Of a stretch of 64,000 bases of DNA, positions 24,982 through 35,038 are shown piece by piece; position 1 is the stretch's first letter, and every line of letters starts with the position of its first letter. The translations under genes and the position numbers were made by a program. Location of the stretch: positions 43,603-107,602 of the forward strand of contig NZ_JADKPZ010000008.1 of NCBI RefSeq assembly GCF_016106035.1, given 5' to 3'. Source of the stretch: Arcobacter vandammei. Lineage in GTDB: Bacteria; Campylobacterota; Campylobacteria; Campylobacterales; Arcobacteraceae. The notes below the pieces were generated by a model. The model searched no databases and was not told where the DNA came from. It saw only the letters and a list, made by a program, of their open reading frames with translations.

Positions 24982-25686
24982 TTAAACTAAAGCCCCAATA
25001 AGTCCTATTAATCCACCAAAAACAGCTCCCCAAACAACTAACCAAAACATATGTTCTTTTATCATATTTTGTACAATATCTTTAACCATTTTAGGTGTTA
25101 ATTCTTCTAGTCTTGATTCAACAATCAAAGATAATTTATTATAAATATCATTTGTAAACTCTTCATTTTTTAGGGCTTCATTTAATGTTGCTTGAAAAGT
25201 TTCTGTTTTTGATATTTCAATTATTGAATTTTGTAATTTTGATACAAATGGTTCTTTTAAAGGTTCTAAAGCTGAAGCTCCACCAAACATTCCTAACATT
25301 GCTCCAAAAGGAGATTCAATAACAGAAGCTTTTAAACTCTCAAAAGCTGGTGAAAAATCTGTATTTTGTAATATTTTTTCAAAATTAATATTTGTTTTTG
25401 CACTATTTAATTCATCTTGAAAAAAATTATTTAATCTCTCTTTTGTGAAAAATTGCTCCATCAAAAGGTTTTTTATAGAGAGTTTAAACTCTTTAAATTT
25501 ACTCTCAATTACACCGCTTCCATATAAAAAAGGAACTTTTTCAAAAAGCATATGAATTGCTAAAGTATTTGTAATTGCTCCACTAAAAGCAAAAAGACCA
25601 ACCATAAAAATGATATTATTATCATTTGAATAACCATATGCCATAATTAAAATTGTGATTATATTTGTAATGTCAGACTTATTCAT
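24982..25686 (-). CDS. DUF445-family membrane protein
   Basis: A 234-residue protein with membrane helices near both ends (about 8-45 and 212-234) and a helical, partly amphipathic middle. The N-terminal GAITNTLAIHMLFEKVP is the DUF445 signature (YheB/YjiN-type), normally followed by the P-x-x-G-S-G-V-I/IPR region, seen here as PFLYGSGVIESKFKEF. The function of the family is not established. It is transcribed alone, from an ATG with GGAGG upstream. It shares a terminator with the small coiled-coil gene. Confidence 0.85.
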   Translation of the reverse strand: MNKSDITNIITILIMAYGYSNDNNIIFMVGLFAFSGAITNTLAIHMLFEKVPFLYGSGVIESKFKEFKLSIKNLLMEQFFTKERLNNFFQDELNSAKTNINFEKILQNTDFSPAFESLKASVIESPFGAMLGMFGGASALEPLKEPFVSKLQNSIIEISKTETFQATLNEALKNEEFTNDIYNKLSLIVESRLEELTPKMVKDIVQNMIKEHMFWLVVWGAVFGGLIGLIGALV

Positions 25687-25748
25687 AAAACCTCCTTAGC
25701 CTTATTTAAGGAGATTTTATCATAAAATTTATAAGATTAAAAAATTAT

Positions 25749-26264
25749 CTATTTTTTGCAGTGTTCTGCATAGTATCCACCAAATTTAGTTTTTTTACCC
25801 TCTTTATTTTCAGCAGCACTATATTTTGTAACAACAGGATTACACTCATCAATCCATTGATTTATTCCGTAAACTTTAACATCAGAAAAACCCATTTGTC
25901 TAAAAGTTTGAGCATTTATAACCGCTCTACTTGCCGTATTACAAACAACAATCAATTTTGTTTTTACAAATTTATCATCATCATCTAAAACTATATTTTC
26001 AAGAGCTTTTTCAGGTGCTTCTCTTCCAACTCTCATACTTCCAGCAATAGAACCAGCAGCCCACTCTTCCATTGTTCTTACATCAACAACAGCCCAATCT
26101 TTTGAAGCTAAAGCATCTTTAACTTCTTGAGTAGTTGCAAGATTTCCATCTTTTTTTTCTTGTGCTTTTAAATTTTTACTTAAAGCATCATATCCTATAA
26201 ATTCAGCTGCAAAAACTGAGCTAAAAAGTAAAGAACTTGCAAGTAAAATTTTTCCTAATTTCAT
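25749..26264 (-). CDS. Periplasmic rhodanese-like protein
   Basis: A 171-residue protein with a signal peptide (1-19, cut after VFA). A single rhodanese domain follows (about 40-150), with AVVDVRTMEEW (Asp61, Arg63) and the active-site loop VVCNTASRA, whose catalytic cysteine is Cys108. It would move sulfane sulfur through a persulfide on that cysteine in the periplasm; donor and acceptor are unknown. Two further cysteines (in DECNP and near the C-terminus AEHCKK) could form a disulfide or receive sulfur. It is monocistronic, with a GGAG ribosome site. Confidence 0.9.
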   Translation of the reverse strand: MKLGKILLASSLLFSSVFAAEFIGYDALSKNLKAQEKKDGNLATTQEVKDALASKDWAVVDVRTMEEWAAGSIAGSMRVGREAPEKALENIVLDDDDKFVKTKLIVVCNTASRAVINAQTFRQMGFSDVKVYGINQWIDECNPVVTKYSAAENKEGKKTKFGGYYAEHCKK

Positions 26265-26366
26265 AATAATCTCCTAAATAAAAAAATATTTTTAGTGTAT
26301 AAAAAAGAGTATTAAAATATAATAAATATTTATATATAAGAGTTTTATTTTTATTATAATTAATTA

Positions 26367-28484
26367 TTATTTATAGTGCATATTTCTGTAGCCTTCTAGC
26401 CTTTTTTTATAAGTTGAGTTTAGCATAGGGTTTTTACTATCTAAAAAATCTATTGCCAAACACTCTTGATTTCCTCTTCCAACTCTTCCTAAGTATTGTA
26501 TTAATCTTCCATAAAAAGATATAGGAGTTGCAAAAATAATTGTATTTAGGTGTGGAAAATCTATCCCTTCACCAAAAAATGAGCTAGTTGCAAGTATTAA
26601 AGAGCTAGATTTTACCTTTTGCATATTTTCTACTTGCTCTTTTTTATTTTGGCTTCCATGAATTGCTACAAAAGGTATATTCTCATTTCTTAGCATATTT
26701 TCTAAAATATTTAAATGCTCTATTCTATCACTTAAAAGAAGAATTTTCCTATTTATATTTTGCTTTATAGTTTCAACTATTTGCTTATTTCTCTCTTCAT
26801 TTATTACAAGTTCATTTATAATTGCCGAGTAGTTATCTGCACTACTTGTAAACTCTGTCCTTACAACCAAAAGCCTATTTGTATGAGTTTTTGGCTTTTT
26901 GTATTCATAAGAGATATTTCCTAATTGTTGATATAAAATCGGGTCTAGCTCATCTTTTCTTTTTGGAGTTGCACTAAGCCCTAAGATATATCGTCCTTTG
27001 AAGTTTTTAATTATCTGCTCAAAAGTAAGAGCTGGAATATGATGGCACTCATCAACGATTACTTGTGAGTACTCTTTTATAAGCTCAAAAGAGTTGTTAA
27101 GACTTTGCATTGTAGCTACATCTATATTTTTATTTAAAGTATTTTTGCTTTTTCCTAAAAATCCAATATCTGTTTTTTTATATCCAAAATAGTCCACAAA
27201 ACGACTAATCCACTGGTCTAGCAACATATTTTTATTTACTATTATCAAAGTTTTTACAGCTCTTTTTTCAAAAATCTTTGCTCCAATTAGAGTTTTTCCA
27301 AACCCTGGTGGTGCTACACAAATAGAACTATCATATTTTAAAATCTCATTTATAGAATCTTCTTGCTCAGGTCTTAAAGTGTATAAAACCTCTTTTGTCT
27401 CTATTTTTTCACAAACCCTTTTATCTTTTATAGAAAAATTTAGTAAATTCTCTTTAAAATAGGAAAAAAGCTCATCTTTTACACCTCTTGGAAGAGTTAA
27501 AAAACCTGCATTCTCTTCATATCCTTTTAGGTATTTTGGAGTATTATATAGTGGTTTTCTCAAAGATAGTAGAAGTTTTACTTGTGGATTTTCAAAACTT
27601 GCAAAGGATTTTAACTTAGATATAAAACTTTTTGAGAAATTGCTAATATCTATTTTTATTCCACTTTCAAGCTCTACAAAAAAGTTATTTATAGGAAAAT
27701 CTATATTTTTCAAATCTCTTTGTACATTTTTAGAGCTAATAACTTGTGCAAAACTATATACTTGCTCTTTTGAGGCTTTTTTTACATTTGCCAAATAGTT
27801 CCACTGGTCATTGTAGATTTTTTTTGTATTAATATCCAAAAAAACTGTACGATTTTTATTTCTAAAAAGAAGCTGTAAAGGAAGTTCTATATAATTTCCT
27901 AGTTTTTCTCTTGTTGCAAACTCACTATTTGGATAAAACTTTGCACTAATATTTGCTTTTTTTTGTAAAAAGTATAAAAAACTATATGAGATTTTTGAGC
28001 TAATACTATCTTCAAAAAATATCCAAGCAAAAACGGAATTATAAGAGCTAAGAGAGAAAGAAACAGGAATATTTAACTCATGCAAAGCTCTTTGAAGTTT
28101 GAAAACATCTTCACTATTTAGCTCCAAAACTACATATTTACACTCTTGATTTTTGTTTATTAAATATGAAGCTAAAAAAATATTTCCTCTTAAATGTTCT
28201 TCTAACTCTTTATTTGTAAGTGGTAAAAAATCTTCTCCCATAAAAGTAGCAGTTACAGGGCTAAAACCCTCTTTTGTACCATCTTTATTTTTCCATTTTT
28301 TTGCATATATATCAAAACGACTTACAAAAAGTTCTCTAAAAATCTCAATTTTTTCTTGTTTTGTGAACTCTTTTTGCTCTATTCTTGCTTCATTTTTTAT
28401 AGAGTTTTCTAGCAGTAGAATTTTGGATTCTATCTCTTGTTTTTGTAAATATAGCTCTTTTAATTCTTCTTCAAGAGTTTTCAT
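26367..28484 (-). CDS. TOTE-type primase-like domain fused to a DEAD/DEAH helicase
   Basis: A 705-residue protein. Residues 1-40 form a coiled coil. About 44-220 align by motif order with the archaeo-eukaryotic primase domain of TOTE-type proteins (ELFVSRFDIYAKKWKN, then FAWIFFE, then FYPNSE...LGNYIELPLQ). The superfamily-2 helicase follows, with the P-loop APPGFGKTL at 391-399, DECHH at 478-482, SATP at 504-507 and QYLGRVGRG near 680. The helicase looks intact. In the primase part the expected DxD reads ELN (121-123), and the SxH/His region reads YNSVFAW, so catalysis is doubtful. It overlaps folC by four bases. Confidence 0.8.
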   Translation of the reverse strand: MKTLEEELKELYLQKQEIESKILLLENSIKNEARIEQKEFTKQEKIEIFRELFVSRFDIYAKKWKNKDGTKEGFSPVTATFMGEDFLPLTNKELEEHLRGNIFLASYLINKNQECKYVVLELNSEDVFKLQRALHELNIPVSFSLSSYNSVFAWIFFEDSISSKISYSFLYFLQKKANISAKFYPNSEFATREKLGNYIELPLQLLFRNKNRTVFLDINTKKIYNDQWNYLANVKKASKEQVYSFAQVISSKNVQRDLKNIDFPINNFFVELESGIKIDISNFSKSFISKLKSFASFENPQVKLLLSLRKPLYNTPKYLKGYEENAGFLTLPRGVKDELFSYFKENLLNFSIKDKRVCEKIETKEVLYTLRPEQEDSINEILKYDSSICVAPPGFGKTLIGAKIFEKRAVKTLIIVNKNMLLDQWISRFVDYFGYKKTDIGFLGKSKNTLNKNIDVATMQSLNNSFELIKEYSQVIVDECHHIPALTFEQIIKNFKGRYILGLSATPKRKDELDPILYQQLGNISYEYKKPKTHTNRLLVVRTEFTSSADNYSAIINELVINEERNKQIVETIKQNINRKILLLSDRIEHLNILENMLRNENIPFVAIHGSQNKKEQVENMQKVKSSSLILATSSFFGEGIDFPHLNTIIFATPISFYGRLIQYLGRVGRGNQECLAIDFLDSKNPMLNSTYKKRLEGYRNMHYK

Positions 28485-29632
28485 GAGCCTTGCAATTCCA
28501 AAACTTTTTCAACTACCAAAAAAGATCCAAAAGCTAAATACTCTTCATCTTCTTTTATTTCAAAACTACTCTTAATTTCTAAGTTTAGATTTGTTATTAC
28601 TTCTATTAATTTCTCTTTTTCTACAATTCTCTTATCTTCTAAATCTATTATAAATATTGATTTTATAATAGGTTTTAAAATTGTAAGAACCTCTTTATAA
28701 TCCTTATCTGCATAAGAGTTATAGATTAAATTTATCTTTTTATTTTCAAACTCTTTTAACAAAACCTTTGCTGCAAGTGGATTGTGTCCTACATCAATAG
28801 TTAAATTATTTCCTATTTTTTGGCATCTTCCAAAAAGTGGAGTTTGATTAAAAATCTCAAGATTTATATCTATATTTAACTCATCTAAAGCCTTTAAAAC
28901 AAGGCTTAAATTTCTTTTTAAATAGTTAGCAAAAGTAAATTCATAATCTATTTTAAAATCTTCAACTTTTAGAATCTCTATATTTCTATTAAACTCTTTT
29001 TTTAGCTCATCTTTTACTTTTAAAGCAGTTTCATAAACCTCATCAAACTCTTGAAAACCTATAATCATATTTGTATCAACTGAACGCATCTTTGTTCTTG
29101 CGATTTTCTCAAGAGTATCACCCAAAAAAGAGATATGATCAAGTCCTATAGTTGTAACTAAACTTAAATCATTTTTTACTACATTTGTAGCATCAAACTC
29201 TCCACCAAGCCCAGCTTCAAGCACTAAATAATCGCAATCTTTACTTATAAAAAAAGCCAAAAGAGTTGTATATTCAAAATATGTAAGTTTCTCTAAAAGT
29301 TCTATATCATAAATATTTTGTAGAAATTTGTGAGCTATTTCTAAGCTTTCATTTGAAATATCAGCTCCATTTAACCAAATTCTTTCATTGAACTCTTTTA
29401 TATGTGGAGAGCTATAATGTAGGGTTTTATAGCCATTTTTATACAAATAAAAAGCTAAAAATCTTCCCGTACTTCCTTTTCCATTTGTTCCAACAATATG
29501 AATAGTAAAAGGAAGTTTTATGTGCGAAAGTAAAATATCAGCAGATTTTTTTATATAACTATAATCAATTTTATCATAGTAAAGAGTTTTATGTTCCAAA
29601 AACTCTTTTAAATTTAACTCTTTTAAACTCAT
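28481..29632 (-). CDS. folC: Folylpolyglutamate/dihydrofolate synthase
   Basis: I start at ATG 29632 (MSLKELNL), two bases after the lptE stop, not at the upstream start inside lptE. The product is about 383 residues, with the ATP loop VGTNGKGSTGRF near residue 46, the YSSPHIKEFNERI segment and LEAGLGGEFDATNV. It adds glutamate to dihydropteroate and to folates. It is part of the leuS-lptE-folC run that I recall as conserved in Campylobacter. The helicase gene overlaps its 3' end by four bases. Confidence 0.95.
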   Translation of the reverse strand: MSLKELNLKEFLEHKTLYYDKIDYSYIKKSADILLSHIKLPFTIHIVGTNGKGSTGRFLAFYLYKNGYKTLHYSSPHIKEFNERIWLNGADISNESLEIAHKFLQNIYDIELLEKLTYFEYTTLLAFFISKDCDYLVLEAGLGGEFDATNVVKNDLSLVTTIGLDHISFLGDTLEKIARTKMRSVDTNMIIGFQEFDEVYETALKVKDELKKEFNRNIEILKVEDFKIDYEFTFANYLKRNLSLVLKALDELNIDINLEIFNQTPLFGRCQKIGNNLTIDVGHNPLAAKVLLKEFENKKINLIYNSYADKDYKEVLTILKPIIKSIFIIDLEDKRIVEKEKLIEVITNLNLEIKSSFEIKEDEEYLAFGSFLVVEKVLELQGS

Positions 29633-29633
29633 A

Positions 29634-30158
29634 TTATTTAAAAGAAGATACAGCAATTCTTGATAAAATCTCTGTTACAGCTTTATCACTTGCTTTTGTA
29701 ATTGCACTAAATCTATGAGAGTCATTTATACTAGCTCCCCTTTCAATAGCAAAATCATGTTCTCCAATAACTGTAAAAGATTTTACCTTATTGTTATTAT
29801 CCTTTCTAAAATATTTTACACCAATAGAAACAGTTGCATTATATTGCTGATTAAATCCACCAGAATAGCTTAAAACACTCATAGATACACTATTTATACC
29901 TAAGTTCATTACTACATCAGCATCATTTTCATTATCAACCATTTGTGAACCAATTTTCTGAATTAAGATTTTTGTAACAGCATCTTTTACTAAAACAGAG
30001 TTTTTAGGGTCTTCTAAACTAACATCTAGTTTTACAAAAACATTTCCTCTCATCTCTTGCTTGGCATAATTTGCACTTGGTCTATATCCACAAGCATTAA
30101 AAGTCAATCCAATAATTATTGTAAAAACTAAAACTAAAAAACCACTATAAACTCTCAT
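29634..30158 (-). CDS. lptE: LPS-assembly lipoprotein LptE-like
   Basis: A 174-residue lipoprotein with a hydrophobic leader and a lipobox ending at Cys23 in FNACGYRP, the classical LptE start. The mature part alternates strands with helix segments, as in the LptE/RlpB fold. With LptD it plugs and assembles the outer-membrane LPS translocon. It lies between leuS and folC, the position I recall for the corresponding Campylobacter gene. Identification relies on the ACGYRPS start plus position, because LptE is poorly conserved. Confidence 0.82.
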   Translation of the reverse strand: MRVYSGFLVLVFTIIIGLTFNACGYRPSANYAKQEMRGNVFVKLDVSLEDPKNSVLVKDAVTKILIQKIGSQMVDNENDADVVMNLGINSVSMSVLSYSGGFNQQYNATVSIGVKYFRKDNNNKVKSFTVIGEHDFAIERGASINDSHRFSAITKASDKAVTEILSRIAVSSFK

Positions 30159-30161
30159 TTT

Positions 30162-32627
30162 TTATCCTTTGATTACAAAATTTACAAGCTTATTTGGAAC
30201 AACAATCTCTTTAATTATTGTTGCATTTTCAAGCCATTTTTTTGAACTCTCTTTTGCAAAAGCTAAAATCTCTTCATTTGATAAGTTTGGATTTACTTCA
30301 ATTTCAGCTCTTTTCTTACCATTTATTGTAACAGCTAGAATAATGCTATCTTTTGTGAAAACTTCATCTTTTATATCTAAAGAGTTCTCAAAATTTTTAA
30401 GTTCAAAATATCTATTTGATAATTCCCAACAAGCATGAGGAATTATTGGTTCTAAAATATTTGTTAAAATATAGTAAGCTTCAGCCCAAACAGCCTCATT
30501 TTGTTGAGTTGAAAGTGCATTTAAAGCCTCCATACAAGATGCAATTAAAGTATTAAAAGCATAAGTTTTATTAAATACTTCATTTGATTTTACAAGAGCT
30601 TCATAAACTTTTCTTCTTGCTTCTTTTTCCTCTTTATTTAAAGAACTTTGTTCAATATTTCTAAAGTTTCCAACTCCAGATTTTGTTACATTATTTGCTC
30701 TTTCATAAAATCTTTTTATAAATTTATAAGCACCTTCAACTGCACTATCATTCCACTCTAGCTCTTTTGTTGGTGGTGCTGCAAATAAAATAAACAATCT
30801 TGCAGTATCAGCTCCATATTTATCAACAATCATATCAGGATCTACAACATTTCCTTTTGATTTAGACATTTTTGCACCATCTTTTAAAACCATACCTTGT
30901 GTTAAAAGTCTTTTAAATGGCTCACTAGATTGTGTATATCCTAAATCTTTTAAGGCTTTTGTAAAAAATCTTGCATATAAAAGGTGTAAAATTGCATGTT
31001 CTATTCCACCTATATATTGGTCAACATCCATCCAATATGAACTATCGCTCTCAGAAATTCCCTCTTTTTTCCACTTTTTATAATTTGTTGCATATCTTAA
31101 AAAATACCAAGAAGATTGAACAAAAGTATCTAGTGTATCAGTCTCCCTTCTTGCTTCTTTCCCACACTCAGGACAAGAACAATTTTTCCAAGTAGGATGA
31201 AGCTCTAGCGGATTTCCTTCTCCTGTTATTTCAACATCTTCTGGAAGTGCTACAGGAAGATTTTCTATTTTTTCAGGAACTAATCCACAATCTTCACAAT
31301 GAACAAAAGGAATTGGAGCTCCCCAATATCTTTGTCTTGAAACTCCCCAATCTCTTAATTTGTAGTTTACTTTTTTGATACCAAAAGAGTTTTGTTCAAA
31401 ATGGTAAATAATAGCTTGTTTTGCATCAGAATTTTTAAGTCCAGAAAAACTCTCACTATCAATTAAAACTCCATCATCTGTATAAGCTTCAGTCTGTTTT
31501 TCTATTAAACCATCAACTCCTACAATTACTTGTTTTATTGGTAAATCATATTTTTTTGCAAATTCAAAATCTCTTTGATCATGTGCTGGAACTGCCATAA
31601 CAGCACCTTCTCCATAAGAACTTAAAACAAAATTTGCAACCCAAACTGGAATAGTTTGCCCAGTTAATGGATGAACTGCCTCAATTTCAAGGTCAATTCC
31701 CTCTTTTTCTAAAGTTCCTCTATCTCTTTCAGGAATTTTTTGCATATTTTTAATTGCATTTATTTTGTTTTTTGGTAAAAGTTCATTTTCAACTATATAT
31801 TTTACAATTGGATGTTCAGGTGCAAGAGCTGAATATGAAACACCATAAATAGTATCAGGTCTTGTAGTAAATACAAAATATTTTGTAAATACTCTATTTA
31901 ATTTTACTCTTGAATCCATTGATAACTCAAATTTAAACTCTAATCCTTCACTTCTACCTATCCAGTTTTCTTGCATAGTTAAAACTTGTGATGGCCATGA
32001 ATTTTCCAAAGTTTTTAAATCATCAAGTAGCTCTTGAGCATATTTTGTAATAGCTATATAATATCCTGGCATATCTTTTGGAACAACTTCATTATCACAT
32101 CTCCAACAACAACCATCTTCTACTTGCTCGTTTGCTAAAACTGTTTGACAATCATTACACCAATTTACAGTTGCATTTTTTCTATATACAATTCCTGCTT
32201 CATACATTTTAATAATAAACTCTTGTTCCCATTTTGTATAAAGCTCATCACTTGTTGCAAACTCTTGATTTTTACTAAAAGACAATCCTAAAGCTCTAAG
32301 CTCTTCTCTCATATAATCAATATTTTCATAAGTCCATTTTTTTGGATGAAGCTTATTTTTAATAGCTGCATTTTCAGCTGGCATTCCAAAACTATCCCAA
32401 CCAATTGGGTGTAAAACATTAAAGTTATTTTTTCTAAAATGCCTTGCAAAAGCATCGCCTAAACAGTAGTTTCTAACATGACCCATATGAATTCTTCCAC
32501 TTGGATATGGAAACATACTTAAAATATATTTTTTATCTTTTTTGTAATCTTCACTTGGTTCAAAAGAGCCATTTTCTTGCCAAAAATTTTGCCATTTTTT
32601 TTCAATATTTTTTGAGTTATATTCCAT
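30162..32627 (-). CDS. leuS: Leucyl-tRNA synthetase
   Basis: An 821-residue class I synthetase. The HIGH motif appears as HMGH in [14 protein letters not shown] near residue 48, and the KMSKS motif as KMSKSKGN near 595. The CP1 editing domain lies between about 225 and 420 ([12 protein letters not shown]), and paired cysteine motifs (CNDCQ, CWRC; CSCPECG) suggest zinc binding. The anticodon-binding domain fills the C-terminus. Its start abuts the stop of the DUF6394 gene. It charges tRNA-Leu and heads the leuS-lptE-folC run. Confidence 0.98.
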   Translation of the reverse strand: MEYNSKNIEKKWQNFWQENGSFEPSEDYKKDKKYILSMFPYPSGRIHMGHVRNYCLGDAFARHFRKNNFNVLHPIGWDSFGMPAENAAIKNKLHPKKWTYENIDYMREELRALGLSFSKNQEFATSDELYTKWEQEFIIKMYEAGIVYRKNATVNWCNDCQTVLANEQVEDGCCWRCDNEVVPKDMPGYYIAITKYAQELLDDLKTLENSWPSQVLTMQENWIGRSEGLEFKFELSMDSRVKLNRVFTKYFVFTTRPDTIYGVSYSALAPEHPIVKYIVENELLPKNKINAIKNMQKIPERDRGTLEKEGIDLEIEAVHPLTGQTIPVWVANFVLSSYGEGAVMAVPAHDQRDFEFAKKYDLPIKQVIVGVDGLIEKQTEAYTDDGVLIDSESFSGLKNSDAKQAIIYHFEQNSFGIKKVNYKLRDWGVSRQRYWGAPIPFVHCEDCGLVPEKIENLPVALPEDVEITGEGNPLELHPTWKNCSCPECGKEARRETDTLDTFVQSSWYFLRYATNYKKWKKEGISESDSSYWMDVDQYIGGIEHAILHLLYARFFTKALKDLGYTQSSEPFKRLLTQGMVLKDGAKMSKSKGNVVDPDMIVDKYGADTARLFILFAAPPTKELEWNDSAVEGAYKFIKRFYERANNVTKSGVGNFRNIEQSSLNKEEKEARRKVYEALVKSNEVFNKTYAFNTLIASCMEALNALSTQQNEAVWAEAYYILTNILEPIIPHACWELSNRYFELKNFENSLDIKDEVFTKDSIILAVTINGKKRAEIEVNPNLSNEEILAFAKESSKKWLENATIIKEIVVPNKLVNFVIKG

Positions 32628-33001
32628 TAATACTCTTCCTTCTCTTTACTTTTAGCACTCTCTATCAAAGTTAATGCAACTGAAAATAAGTTTGCAATTA
32701 TTGCACCAATTGCTAAAGCTATTACTATTTTTAAATTTCCAGAAAATACAAATACCAAAAATGCAGGAATTAGATGTAAATCTGCAACTAAAGAACTAGC
32801 CAAAAGTTCAGCTGACAAAAGATTTTTAACACCCACTTTTAAAATTGTAGAGATTAAATTAACACCTGCTGCTACAAATAAAGCTATTACATTTTGTTCA
32901 TACAAAAAACCAGCTGTTGTTGTAAGAGACATTAAAGTAAAGAAAATAAAAGTAACTTTTCCCCAATTCATTTTGCATCCTTTTTTATATCTGTTTTCCA
33001 A
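32627..33001 (-). CDS. DUF6394-type membrane protein
   Basis: A small integral membrane protein with four hydrophobic helices and a short charged tail ending [10 protein letters not shown]. The annotated start gives 124 residues. [11 protein letters not shown] at 32971 is the more likely start, giving 114 residues, since AAAGGA lies just before it. The pattern matches DUF6394-type proteins found next to leuS in Arcobacter relatives. The function is unknown. It overlaps the leuS start by one base, and is divergent from motA. Confidence 0.75.
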   Translation of the reverse strand: MENRYKKGCKMNWGKVTFIFFTLMSLTTTAGFLYEQNVIALFVAAGVNLISTILKVGVKNLLSAELLASSLVADLHLIPAFLVFVFSGNLKIVIALAIGAIIANLFSVALTLIESAKSKEKEEY

Positions 33002-33092
33002 ATTAAGGTAAACATATTAGCCAAAAAATGATAAAAAATCTCTTTGCTTAATTTAGTTAATTTCTTACAGCTATTTTTTAATTTCTTTTAGA

Positions 33093-33098
33093 TATTAT
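33093..33098 (+). promoter_or_regulatory. -10-like box for motAB
   Basis: TATTAT, 28 bases before the motA ATG at 33126, with TAGGAAA as the ribosome site. I see no clear sigma-54 or sigma-28 promoter. Confidence 0.4.
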
Positions 33099-33125
33099 CT
33101 ATACAATTTTTTTTTAGGAAATTAT

Positions 33126-33884
33126 ATGGATATATCTGTACTAATTGGTTTAATAGGATCTTTAAGCTCTATTTCAATAGGGGTTATTTTAGAGGGAGGA
33201 AATCCTGCTGCGGTTCTTCATATTGCCTCATTTATCATCGTTATTCCAACTGCTATGTTAGCAGCTGTAACAGCAACTGAAGCACATTTTGTAAAAGCTG
33301 CTTTTAAAGAGTTTAAATTCATATTTAAAAAATTACCTATAAACTTTGAAACAAGAATTGATGAGCTGATTGAGTATGCTATTGTTGTAAAAAAGCAAGG
33401 TGTTTTAGCTTTGGAAAAAGATATTCAAAATATCAACCATGAGTTCTTAAAAGAGGCTTTAAGTATGGTTGTAGATGGTAGTAAAGAGGAGCAAATAGAA
33501 GAGAGTTTAGAACCTATTATTGAAGAGACTGAACACTACTACCACGGAGCTTCACACTATTGGATTCATGCAGGTGAGACTTCTCCTACAATTGGACTTG
33601 TTGGAGCGGTTTTTGGTCTTATTGGTGCTTTACAACAGCTTGATAATCCTCCAGCCATGGCAGCTGGAATTGCTGGAGCATTTACTGCAACGGTTATGGG
33701 AATTGGTGGTTCATATTTATTCTTAGGTCCTTGGGGATTTAAACTAAAAGCGAAAGCTCACTTAGTAATAAAAGAGCAACAGCTAATTTTGGCTGCTGTT
33801 AAAGGAATGGCAAGAGGTGATGCACCAGGTGAGTTAAAACTTAAACTTACAAAAATGATAACTGCAATGCCATTTAGGGGATAA
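33126..33884 (+). CDS. motA: Flagellar motor stator protein MotA
   Basis: A 252-residue MotA with four membrane helices: two near the N-terminus, a large cytoplasmic loop (about 60-160), and two near 165-205. The ETSPTIGLVGAVFGLIGAL segment (about 154-172) carries the conserved Pro residues of helices 3-4. Four MotA-like and two MotB-like subunits or a 5:2 ring build the stator that uses ion flow to turn the flagellum. It is followed after one base by motB, in the standard order. Confidence 0.96.
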   Translation: MDISVLIGLIGSLSSISIGVILEGGNPAAVLHIASFIIVIPTAMLAAVTATEAHFVKAAFKEFKFIFKKLPINFETRIDELIEYAIVVKKQGVLALEKDIQNINHEFLKEALSMVVDGSKEEQIEESLEPIIEETEHYYHGASHYWIHAGETSPTIGLVGAVFGLIGALQQLDNPPAMAAGIAGAFTATVMGIGGSYLFLGPWGFKLKAKAHLVIKEQQLILAAVKGMARGDAPGELKLKLTKMITAMPFRG

Positions 33885-33885
33885 A

Positions 33886-34641
33886 ATGGCTAAAAAAAAG
33901 GCTAAATGTGAATGTCCTAGTGGAGAGAAGTGGGCCGTTCCTTATGCAGACTTTTTAAGTCTTTTACTAGCATTATTTATTGCTTTATATGCCCTTGCAT
34001 CAGCTAATATTGAAAAACAACAAGCATTAAAAGATGAGTTTATTAAGATTTATAACTTTAATGCTGCTGCTGATACTTTAAAAGATAGTGAACAAACTGA
34101 GAAGTCAAAAACAGATGATCCTAATGATGATCCAGAAGAGGGTCAAAAGATGATATTAGAAGCTTATTCTAAACTTGATGAGCTTGAAAATAAAAAAATT
34201 AAGGGTGGTCACATTATAGAGTCTTCAGAAGGAACTGTTATGACAATTCCTGCTCAATTAGTTTTTGATTCAGGAAGAGCTGATATTTCAAATGAACATG
34301 CTCCTGCATTTTTAAGAAGATTAGCGAAGCTTTTTGAAACTCTTCCAAGTGATACGGAGATAAATGTAAAAGGTTATGCAGATGAAAACGAAGTTAAAAA
34401 ATCAAAATATCAAGATGCTTTAGACTTATCAACTGCAAGAGCAAATAATGTAATTAGAGAACTAGTAAGACTCAATATACCAAAAAATAAACTATTTTCT
34501 TCTGGATATGGTTCAAGTAACTCTTCAAATTTAAGAGATAAAAAAGTTGTTGTATTTGAACTTCGTACTATGAAAAACTTTGAAGAAGCTGGTGAGCTTG
34601 ATATTGAATCTATTTTTGATAAGATAAGAGATGAAAGATAA
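33886..34641 (+). CDS. motB: Flagellar motor protein MotB
   Basis: A 251-residue protein. Its single membrane helix (about 20-42) includes Asp22 in PYADFLSL, the ion-carrying residue, and is preceded by an unusual N-terminal CECPSGEKWAVP with two cysteines. A plug/linker follows, then an OmpA/MotB peptidoglycan-binding domain at about 120-235, with LVFDSGRADI, VKGYADEN and LSTARANNV. It anchors the stator to the cell wall. It follows motA by one base and overlaps the next gene by 11 bases. Confidence 0.96.
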   Translation: MAKKKAKCECPSGEKWAVPYADFLSLLLALFIALYALASANIEKQQALKDEFIKIYNFNAAADTLKDSEQTEKSKTDDPNDDPEEGQKMILEAYSKLDELENKKIKGGHIIESSEGTVMTIPAQLVFDSGRADISNEHAPAFLRRLAKLFETLPSDTEINVKGYADENEVKKSKYQDALDLSTARANNVIRELVRLNIPKNKLFSSGYGSSNSSNLRDKKVVVFELRTMKNFEEAGELDIESIFDKIRDER

Positions 34642-35038
34642 GAAATTTAGACTTCTTTGGCCAACTTCAAAGTGTTGTTTAAAGAAGTTTTTTGAACTAG
34701 AATTTTTAGCCAAATATGGCTCAATTTCGGTTGTTTTAATATTTATTGGAATACAAATAATAAATATTATAAACAATATAAACTATGAAGCTTCTTTTAT
34801 ATCTTTGCTTATTAATTTATATTTTTTAGTTGTAGTTTTAACAAAACTTGAATATTTAAAAATAGATATTTTAAATAATTACATAGATATATCTTTGAAG
34901 ATTATGATTTTTATTTTCTTAGTTAGTTTTATAGCTTATATGGGTCATGAAGATATTATTTATAAATATGCTGTTTCGCCTATTAGTTTTTTTGGTGCAT
35001 ATTTTTGTTTTCTTTTACTCAAAAAAGAGACTATTTAA
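34631..35038 (+). CDS. Four-helix membrane protein downstream of motB
   Basis: A 135-residue protein that I do not recognise. It has about four membrane helices (roughly 30-48, 55-75, 85-108 and 112-130) after a basic N-terminus with two adjoining cysteines (KCCLKKF). Its start overlaps the end of motB by 11 bases, with AAGATAAGAGATGAAAG providing a plausible site, so expression is coupled to the stator genes. It also overlaps the convergent 54-residue gene at 35031 by eight bases. A stator accessory role is possible but unproven. Confidence 0.7.
   Translation: MKDKKFRLLWPTSKCCLKKFFELEFLAKYGSISVVLIFIGIQIINIINNINYEASFISLLINLYFLVVVLTKLEYLKIDILNNYIDISLKIMIFIFLVSFIAYMGHEDIIYKYAVSPISFFGAYFCFLLLKKETI

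Noticed and set aside
34531..34776. Minus-strand ORF across the end of motB
   Set aside because: Antisense to motB and to the coupled membrane-protein gene; no ribosome site.
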